Below, one piece after another: positions 57,703 through 64,000 of a stretch of DNA of 64,000 bases. Source of the DNA: Methanococcus voltae (GTDB taxonomy: Archaea > AGJL01 > Methanococci > Methanococcales > Methanococcaceae); contig NZ_JANUCR010000002.1 in the NCBI RefSeq assembly GCF_024807655.1, positions 1 to 64,000 on the forward strand, given 5' to 3'. The notes under the pieces were generated by a model. That model made no database searches, was not told the origin of the DNA, and saw only the letters and a program-made list of their open reading frames with translations. The position numbers were made by a program, and so were the translations under genes. Position 1 is the first letter of the stretch, and every line of letters starts with the position of its first letter.

Positions 57703-58374
57703 ATGAGCGAATTACAAGAAACTATGATAAAGCAACTTTCAGAGGCTGTTTTAGAAATGGACGAAGATTTAACTGAAGAGTTATCTCAAGACTATATTAA
57801 AAATGGTTTTAACGCATTTGATGGAATTTCAAGAGGTTTGGCTGATGGAATGAATAGAGCCGGAGTCCTTTATGAAGAAGAAGAATATTTTATCCCCGAG
57901 TTATTGGTATGCTCCGATGCAATGTATAAAGGTTTGGATATTTTAAAACCCCATTTAGAATATGCAGAAAATGAAGAAAAAATGAAGGCAGTAGTTGGTG
58001 TTGTTGAGGGAGATACTCACGACATTGGTAAAAATTTATTTAAAATAATGTTGGAAACTCAAGGTTTCGAAGTTTACGACTTAGGAAGAGATGTACCGCC
58101 TATAGAATTCGTAGAAAAAGCTAAAGAAGTAAAAGCAGACGTAATCGGTTTATCCACACTTATGACTACTACAATGGACAATATGAAAGTTGTAATTAAC
58201 ATCTTAAAAGAAAAAAATATGAAAGATGATACTATTGTAATGGTGGGCGGTGGTCCTATCTCACAAAGTTTTGCAGATAAAATTGGTGCGGACGGTTATG
58301 CTCCTGAAGCATCAAAATCAGCAAGAATGGCAAAGGAATTGGTTTCAAAATTAAAAGATTCCAAATTAAACTAA
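57703..58374 (+). CDS. Corrinoid-binding methyltransferase protein (MtaC/MtbC-like)
   Basis: 223 aa from ATG 57703 (GAGGCTGA upstream; a GTG at 57691 is inside that site). An N-terminal helical cap (about 5-85) is followed by the B12-binding domain: GDTHDIGKNLFKIMLETQGF with lower axial ligand His106 in D-X-H-X-X-G, STLMTTTMDNM and VMVGGGPIS. It carries a methyl group on cob(I)alamin between a substrate methyltransferase and an acceptor. It is the first gene of a locus with three methyltransferases and an activator. Confidence 0.93.
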   Translation: MSELQETMIKQLSEAVLEMDEDLTEELSQDYIKNGFNAFDGISRGLADGMNRAGVLYEEEEYFIPELLVCSDAMYKGLDILKPHLEYAENEEKMKAVVGVVEGDTHDIGKNLFKIMLETQGFEVYDLGRDVPPIEFVEKAKEVKADVIGLSTLMTTTMDNMKVVINILKEKNMKDDTIVMVGGGPISQSFADKIGADGYAPEASKSARMAKELVSKLKDSKLN

Positions 58375-58461
58375 TTGAAAAATGTTATGGTAATTTTATA
58401 TTATTTTACATTAATTTAATTCACATTGAACGATGTATAAACTATTTAAATTGTGATATAG

Positions 58462-59550
58462 ATGACTGGCGACAAAATGAACCCTTTACAAAGAGCTAAA
58501 GCTAAAGCAAATGGGGAATCAATCGATAGATTACCTTGTAATCCAAATATTGGAAACGGTATTGCAAGAATTGCAGGTTATAAAATTTCAGAATTCAATC
58601 ATAATTCTGATGCATTAGCTGACGCAGTTATACAATCATATAAAATATTTGGAATGGATGGTACGAGAGTTTTTACGGATTTATTTTTAATAGCTGAAGC
58701 AATGGGTGCAAAAGTTAATAAACCGGAAGATAACACTGCAGATTTAGAAGAACCTGCAATTGACGACGTTTCAAAAATTGATGATTTGAAAATAATAGAC
58801 CCTTATAATGATGGTAGAATTCCTATACATTTAAGAGCTATGAAAAAAGTTAAGGAAGAAATCGGTGATGAAGTTTCAGTAACTGCTTCTGTGGTAGGTC
58901 CTTTTACAAATGCTTTCTTTTTGATAGGTATTGAAAGAATGACTAAAATGTTATTGAAAGACCCGGAATCCGTTCATAAATTATGCGAAATTTCTTTAAA
59001 AAATTGTATGAAATTAACTGATGCAGCATTGGAACAAGGTGTCGGTGTTACAATTTCAGAACCTTTATCTTCCTGTACTGTAATAAGTCCTAAACACTTT
59101 AGAAAGTACTCTGCACCTTACCTTAAAAGATTAATTGATTATATGCGGTCAAAAGGTATTGGAAATATTGTATTACACATCTGTGGTAAAACAGACCCTA
59201 TATGGGATGATTTAGTTGACATGGGTGTTAATGTATTAAGTATTGATGATATAGCTGATTTAAAGCTTTGTGCAGACAGAGTTGGCGATAAAATGGCAGT
59301 TGCAGGAAACGTTGACCCCTCGGCAATAATGTATGCAGGAACTAAGGAACAAGTTAGAAAAGCTACATTAAAAAGTATTCAAGAAGGTTATAAGGCTAAA
59401 AAAGGCTTTATAGTAATGTCTGGTTGCAGTTTGCCCGTAGAGGTTCCAATTGAAAACATACAAGTTATGATGGATACCGTAAGGGAAGTGGGTTGGCCAA
59501 TAACCGATGAGAAATTAGAAAATTTAATGAATAGTACAAAATATGAATAA
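58462..59550 (+). CDS. UroD-family methyltransferase 1 (MtaA/MtbA-like)
   Basis: 362 aa from ATG 58462 (GTGATATAG upstream). The UroD/MtaA fold carries the zinc motif His239-X-Cys241 (LHICGK) and Cys322 (SGCSLP), matching the positions in methylcobamide:CoM methyltransferases. It probably moves the methyl group from the corrinoid protein to coenzyme M or a similar acceptor. 88 bp after the corrinoid gene. Its first 30 residues are almost identical to those of the next paralogue, showing tandem duplication. Confidence 0.88.
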   Translation: MTGDKMNPLQRAKAKANGESIDRLPCNPNIGNGIARIAGYKISEFNHNSDALADAVIQSYKIFGMDGTRVFTDLFLIAEAMGAKVNKPEDNTADLEEPAIDDVSKIDDLKIIDPYNDGRIPIHLRAMKKVKEEIGDEVSVTASVVGPFTNAFFLIGIERMTKMLLKDPESVHKLCEISLKNCMKLTDAALEQGVGVTISEPLSSCTVISPKHFRKYSAPYLKRLIDYMRSKGIGNIVLHICGKTDPIWDDLVDMGVNVLSIDDIADLKLCADRVGDKMAVAGNVDPSAIMYAGTKEQVRKATLKSIQEGYKAKKGFIVMSGCSLPVEVPIENIQVMMDTVREVGWPITDEKLENLMNSTKYE

Positions 59551-59854
59551 TTTAAAATTCGTTAAAAATGTTATAATTAATTTATAATATTTTTAAATTA
59601 TCAAATAATCGTAAATTAATGGATATGTTCAAAATAAAAGGTTAATAAAGTTTATTAGATGTGTTTTTATTAATTTTAGTATAATGCCTTATAAATTATT
59701 CCTTATAAATTCATTAATTCTCCCCCGTTATAATATAACTCATCTAATGTATTATTTATTTACGATTAACCAAATTAAATTACTTTAATTTAAATTTCTT
59801 AAAGTTTGGTAATATATCAAGGCATACATAGTAAAATATTATTCGAGGCAAAAT
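59551..59854. other. Spacer between the two UroD-family paralogues
   Basis: 304 bp of AT-rich sequence with CTCCCCCG at about 59720 the only GC-rich spot. It may contain a separate promoter for the second paralogue. No ORF is supported. Confidence 0.35.
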
Positions 59855-60940
59855 ATGGAAGATAAGATGACTCCTTTACAAAGAGCTAAAGCTAAAGCAA
59901 ACGGGGAATCAATCGATAGATTACCTTGTAATCCTAACCTTTCAAACGGTATTGCAAGAATTTCCGGCTGTAAAATTTCAGAATTTAACAATGACCCAAG
60001 AGCTTTAGCAGATGCAGTTATTGCAACGTACAGAAGATTTGGTGCAGATGGTGCAAAAGTTTTCACCGATTTGTTTTTGTTATCTGAAGCAATGGGTGCT
60101 AAAATGAAAATGCCTGATGATGATACCGTTGATTTATTAGAGCCTGCAATCAATGATATTTCAGAAATTGATAAAATACCGTTAATAGACCCTTATAATG
60201 ATGCAAGATTACCTATTCATTTAAAGGCAATGGAATATGTCTACGAAGAGTTAAAAGACGAAGTACCTTGTACTGCTCTCATTGTAGGTCCTTTTACAAA
60301 TGCTTTCTTTATAATTGGTGTCGAAAAAATGACAAAATTAATGATAAAAGACCCAGAATCAGTTCATAAATTATGCGAAATATCCCTTGAAAACTGTATA
60401 CGATTTACCGATGCAGCCATAAAGACTGGTGTAGGTATAAGTATTGCAGAACCTATGGCTTCTTGTACCGTAATAAGCCCTAAACATTTTAGGGAGTTTT
60501 GCGCCCCATATTTATCAAAGTATGTTGATTTCATAAAATCAAAACTTAACGGTGTTTCCATACACATTTGCGGTCAAACTGCAGCAATATGGACTGATAT
60601 CGCAGATATGGGTATTAATGCATTTAGTATCGATGATATCGCAGATTTGGAAGATTGTGCAAGTAAAATTGGCGATAGAATGGTTATTACCGGTAATGTT
60701 GACCCTTCAGCGGTAATGTATGCAGGAACTAAGGAAGAAGTTAGAAAAGCAGTCTTAAAATGTGTTCAGCAAGGTTATAAAGCTAAAAAAGGCTACGGTA
60801 TTATGTCAGGCTGTGGATTACCTGTAGAAACACCTATCGAAAACATAGACGTAATGATGGATACTGCAAGAGAAATCGGTTGGCCTGTAAATGACGAAAA
60901 ATTAGAATATTTATTAAGTATTGATAAATATGACGAATAA
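59855..60940 (+). CDS. UroD-family methyltransferase 2 (MtaA/MtbA-like)
   Basis: 361 aa from ATG 59855 (GAGGC upstream). Zinc motif His237-X-Cys239 and Cys320 (SGCGLP). Highly similar along its whole length to methyltransferase 1 (TPLQRAKAKANGESIDRLPC, then NPNLSNGIARIS), so the two arose by recent duplication. Differences concentrate in the middle helices, which may change partner or substrate choice. Confidence 0.87.
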   Translation: MEDKMTPLQRAKAKANGESIDRLPCNPNLSNGIARISGCKISEFNNDPRALADAVIATYRRFGADGAKVFTDLFLLSEAMGAKMKMPDDDTVDLLEPAINDISEIDKIPLIDPYNDARLPIHLKAMEYVYEELKDEVPCTALIVGPFTNAFFIIGVEKMTKLMIKDPESVHKLCEISLENCIRFTDAAIKTGVGISIAEPMASCTVISPKHFREFCAPYLSKYVDFIKSKLNGVSIHICGQTAAIWTDIADMGINAFSIDDIADLEDCASKIGDRMVITGNVDPSAVMYAGTKEEVRKAVLKCVQQGYKAKKGYGIMSGCGLPVETPIENIDVMMDTAREIGWPVNDEKLEYLLSIDKYDE

Positions 60941-61164
60941 TTTAGATTGTTTTATTTAATTAATACATAATATTGATTGAATGAACTATTATTTTTTAAT
61001 TTTAATATTTTTATTAAAATTAGATTATTTTTATATGCATATTTCTATTTGTAAATTTTGTAAATTTATGCAGTTATATTTAATTTATTAATATATAATT
61101 TGGCTAATCAATAACGAATAACGTATATAATGGCATATTTGCAACAAATTATTTTGGTGATTAT

Positions 61165-62235
61165 ATGATATCCCCTAAAGAACGTTTAAAAATGGTATTG
61201 AAGGAAAAAGAGAAAACTGTGGATAGAAAACCTTGCATATGTCCTGGCGGTATGATGAATATGATAATCAAAGATATTATGGATATTACTGATATTTATT
61301 GGCCAGAAGCTCACAAGGACCCTCAAAAAATGGCCGATTTGACATATGCAATATACAAAAACGGTGGATTTGAAAATGTGGGCGTTCCTTTTTGTATGAC
61401 TGTTGAAGCAGAAGCAATGGGTGCTAAAGTCAAAATGGGTACTGAAATAACCGAACCAAGAGTTACAGAATATCCAATAAATTCTGTAGTAGAATATACC
61501 AATTTAAACGAAATTCTTTCAAAAAATGGTAAAAATGACGAATACAACTACGTATCTCGAGAAGATGTGATATTAGATTCCATAAAAATACTAAAAAATA
61601 AAGATAAAGACGTACCGGTAGTTGCAAATTTAACAGGTCCTGTTAGTGTAGCATCTTCGCTAATGGAACCTATTACTTATTACAAAGAACTTAGGTCTAA
61701 ACCTGAAAAAGTACACGAATATATGGATTTTATCACAGATAATTTAATAAAATTTGGTAAAGCTCAATTAAAAGCTGGTGCTGACGTTTTAGCGATTTCT
61801 GACCCCAGTGGAACTGGCGAAATTTTAGGTCCAAGAATGTTTAAACAGTATGCTACACCGTATTTAAATCGATTAATCGACGAAACACAAGATTATGCTG
61901 AAACGGGAACTATAATACACATATGTGGAAGATTAAAAAGTATATATGGTGAAATAAAAACTTTAAACAGTGATGCAATAAGTTTTGATTCAATCACCGA
62001 CGTAAAACAAGTAGTTGAAAATGTACCTGGTAAAGCAATAATGGGTAATGTAAGCACTTTTACTTTAGAAAATGGCACCCCTCAGTCCATAGAACGAATG
62101 AGTAGTGCGTGCATAAAATTTGGCGTAGATATATTGTCTCCAGCTTGTGGTATTGGAGTTAGGACGAAATTGGAAAATATCCAAGCAATGGTAAATACTG
62201 CAAAAAATTTCGATAATTCAAAAATAAATAATTAA
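61165..62235 (+). CDS. UroD-family methyltransferase 3
   Basis: 356 aa from ATG 61165 (GGTGAT upstream). Same fold, but more distant: it starts ISPKERLKMVLKEKEKTVDR and CICPGGMMNM, and carries His252-X-Cys254 (IHICGR) and Cys328 (PACGIG). The N-terminal CxC and GGMMN pattern recalls UroD-like methyltransferases of bacterial methyl-transfer systems. It may accept a methyl group for another carrier such as a pterin, or demethylate the substrate. This is inferred. Confidence 0.85.
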   Translation: MISPKERLKMVLKEKEKTVDRKPCICPGGMMNMIIKDIMDITDIYWPEAHKDPQKMADLTYAIYKNGGFENVGVPFCMTVEAEAMGAKVKMGTEITEPRVTEYPINSVVEYTNLNEILSKNGKNDEYNYVSREDVILDSIKILKNKDKDVPVVANLTGPVSVASSLMEPITYYKELRSKPEKVHEYMDFITDNLIKFGKAQLKAGADVLAISDPSGTGEILGPRMFKQYATPYLNRLIDETQDYAETGTIIHICGRLKSIYGEIKTLNSDAISFDSITDVKQVVENVPGKAIMGNVSTFTLENGTPQSIERMSSACIKFGVDILSPACGIGVRTKLENIQAMVNTAKNFDNSKINN

Positions 62236-62296
62236 ATATTAACTTATGGTATATTTAATAATTTTTTTATATGATAACCTTATTTAGAGGCTTAAC

Positions 62297-64000
62297 ATGG
62301 CAATAATTACAATAATTAATCCCAATATAAAAAATAATACTTTAAACTGTAGTTTTGGAGATTTACTTTTAAATATCTTACAAAAAAATGATTTAAAGAT
62401 TGAAAGTCCTTGTGGTGGTGCAGGAACTTGTGGGAAATGCAAAGTTAAAGTTTTAAATCAAAATGAGAAAAATATTTCAAAACCAACCGTTGAAGAGTTA
62501 AATTATCTTTCAAAAGACGAATTAAATGCAGGAATTCGTTTAAGCTGTTTAACTACCGTATATGGCGATTTAACTATCGATTTACTCAAAGATGCAAATA
62601 TTTCAAACAATGAAGAAAGTAGTTCTCATAAAATACTGGCTGAAGGTTATATTCCAAATTTCGACTATAATCCTAATATAATAAAAATATCTTGCCCTTT
62701 ATCCAAAAATACCTTAAAATTAATGGATATAGATTATTTAAAGAATAAAAATATCAAAACTTTTGAAAATGTTCTGTTAAATTTGATTAAAGAGTATTTA
62801 ATTGATAATTCAAGCAACATAAAAAAACTAAACAAAACAAACAAAACAAACAAAAAAATATTAAATAATGATATTAATAATTTAAATTTTACTGTTAATT
62901 TAAATGATTTGCAATTAATGGCATCAATACAAAAATTATCAGAAATATTGTCTAATAATTTATTCGATGACCAAAAAATATACGTTGATGCAATTTTTTC
63001 AGAAAATGAATTATTGGGTATAGAAATTAGGGGAAATAACTCAAATACCTCAAATACTTCAAATAATTCAAATAATCTAACTAATACCTTTGAAAACTCA
63101 AAATATTATGGTATAGCCATAGACATTGGAACAACAACCTTAGTGGCTTCATTAATTGATATAACTACTGGAAATGAATTATGTTCTGAAAGTAGGATTA
63201 ATCCTCAAAAACAATATGGTTTAGACGTTCTTTCAAGAATTGATTTTGCTAAAAAGAATGATAATGGATTAAAATTATTACATAACAGTATAATAGACTG
63301 TATAAATGAAATGATAGCTGAGTTATCTAAAAAACAAGGTATATCTAACGAATTAATTTATGAAATTGCTATATCTGCAAATACTACTATGTTACACTTT
63401 TTACTTAACATAGATGCTAAAACAATAGGTAAATCTCCTTATTTGCCAATATTTTTAAATTCTAAGTATTTAAAATCAAGTGATTTGAATATTAATATTT
63501 CAAAATTTGGTAGAGTTTATTGTTTACCTGGAGTTTCAGGATATATTGGTTCTGATATCGTAGCAGGCGTAGAAGTTTCTAATTTAGGTAATACTGATAA
63601 ATTAGTGCTTTTTATAGATATTGGCACTAATGGAGAAATAGTTTTATCTAACAAAGGTAAATTATCCGCTTGTTCGTGTGCAGCAGGTCCTGCACTTGAA
63701 GGTATGAATATAAGCTGCGGTATGCGAGCAGCGAATGGTGCAATCGAAGGTTTCAAAATAAAAGAAGATAATTCAACACCGGAAATAAACGTAATTGGAA
63801 ATTCTGAACCATTGGGGATTTGTGGTAGCGGAATATTGGATATAATTTCAGAAATCAATAAAGCTGGTTTAATAAATAAAACGGGACGTATAAAATCACC
63901 TAATATGGTAAATGAACTATATAAAGATATGATACTAGAAAAAGATGGTAAAAGGGCAATATTAATTTATAATTCAAAAAATAAAGATTCTAAAGAAATT
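62297..64000 (+). CDS. RACo-type reductive activator of corrinoid protein (3' end outside window)
   Basis: 568 codons are open from ATG 62297 (GAGG upstream) to the window end. The N-terminus is a plant-type [2Fe-2S] domain with Cys39, Cys45, Cys48 and Cys84 (SPCGGAGTCGKCKVKV and RLSC). After a middle linker domain and an Asn/Ser/Thr low-complexity stretch (about 253-270), an ASKHA/DUF4445 domain follows: IAIDIGTTTLVASLID, LFIDIGTNGEIVLS and LGICGSGILD. These proteins reduce inactive cob(II)alamin back to cob(I)alamin. The [2Fe-2S] N-terminus matches RACo of acetogens, unlike the [4Fe-4S] RamA of Methanosarcina. Confidence 0.85.
   Translation, partial: MAIITIINPNIKNNTLNCSFGDLLLNILQKNDLKIESPCGGAGTCGKCKVKVLNQNEKNISKPTVEELNYLSKDELNAGIRLSCLTTVYGDLTIDLLKDANISNNEESSSHKILAEGYIPNFDYNPNIIKISCPLSKNTLKLMDIDYLKNKNIKTFENVLLNLIKEYLIDNSSNIKKLNKTNKTNKKILNNDINNLNFTVNLNDLQLMASIQKLSEILSNNLFDDQKIYVDAIFSENELLGIEIRGNNSNTSNTSNNSNNLTNTFENSKYYGIAIDIGTTTLVASLIDITTGNELCSESRINPQKQYGLDVLSRIDFAKKNDNGLKLLHNSIIDCINEMIAELSKKQGISNELIYEIAISANTTMLHFLLNIDAKTIGKSPYLPIFLNSKYLKSSDLNINISKFGRVYCLPGVSGYIGSDIVAGVEVSNLGNTDKLVLFIDIGTNGEIVLSNKGKLSACSCAAGPALEGMNISCGMRAANGAIEGFKIKEDNSTPEINVIGNSEPLGICGSGILDIISEINKAGLINKTGRIKSPNMVNELYKDMILEKDGKRAILIYNSKNKDSKEI

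Overview
The window looks like the chromosome of a Methanococcus-type methanogenic archaeon. The DNA is very AT-rich. Genes start with ATG, TTG or GTG behind GGTGA/GAGGTG ribosome-binding sites. The host genes are typical of Methanococcales: an S-layer C-terminus, CfbA (coenzyme F430), ComB (coenzyme M), AksA (coenzyme B), methanogenesis marker protein 3, archaeal Hpt, Trm-G10, Tsr3, S19e, L39e and L40e. The species cannot be proved from sequence reading alone. Base composition and content recall M. voltae or a close relative.

Layout. 1-2315: host DNA, with the 3' end of an S-layer-like gene and a YczE-like membrane protein. 2316-28894: one integrated element of 26,477 bp (one repeat plus interior), bounded by a perfect 102-bp direct repeat. 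The repeat holds the 3' half of tRNA-Leu(UAA) and its terminator hairpin. The intact tRNA is at the right end (28843-28927, minus strand). The element has three blocks. (i) A plus-strand virion-like module (2811-13328): two large surface proteins with signal peptides and C-terminal anchors, several small hydrophobic proteins, a 40-aa very basic protein, a HerA/FtsK-like packaging ATPase and helical accessory proteins. (ii) A cargo block (13402-22574): a DUF262/HNH GmrSD-type nuclease, a serine recombinase, a minus-strand trio (unknown 156-aa protein, NdpA-like protein, RelA/SpoT-domain nucleotidyltransferase), small proteins, and an Mrr-type nuclease with zinc finger and membrane anchor. (iii) A control and replication block (22191-28792): a winged-helix regulator divergent from an early operon of three AbrB/DUF2080-like small proteins, two small unknowns, a complete tyrosine integrase and a 1191-aa primase-helicase, then an inverted-repeat-rich stretch next to attR. 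The architecture resembles archaeal membrane-containing, spindle-shaped-virus-like proviruses such as the M. voltae A3 VLP type. This is inference, because no major capsid protein could be recognised by eye.

28928-57296: ordinary host genes: a BaxI-like protein, PaaK with a sodium:solute symporter, ComB/DUF116, a Get3/ArsA ATPase, CfbA with a His-rich insert, MATE/PadR, a CitG homologue, GlyRS, a nitroreductase, Hpt, an FAD oxidoreductase, Trm-G10, Tsr3, L40e, a DASS transporter, YhbY, Mmp3, AksA, and the S19e-PDCD5-PP-ATPase-L39e cluster.

57703-64000+: a corrinoid methyltransferase locus. It encodes one corrinoid protein, three UroD-family methyltransferases that all keep the His-X-Cys...Cys zinc motif, and a [2Fe-2S]/ASKHA activator of RACo type that runs off the window. 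These would form a methyl-transfer chain with its reductive repair protein. The substrate-specific methyltransferase is not in view.
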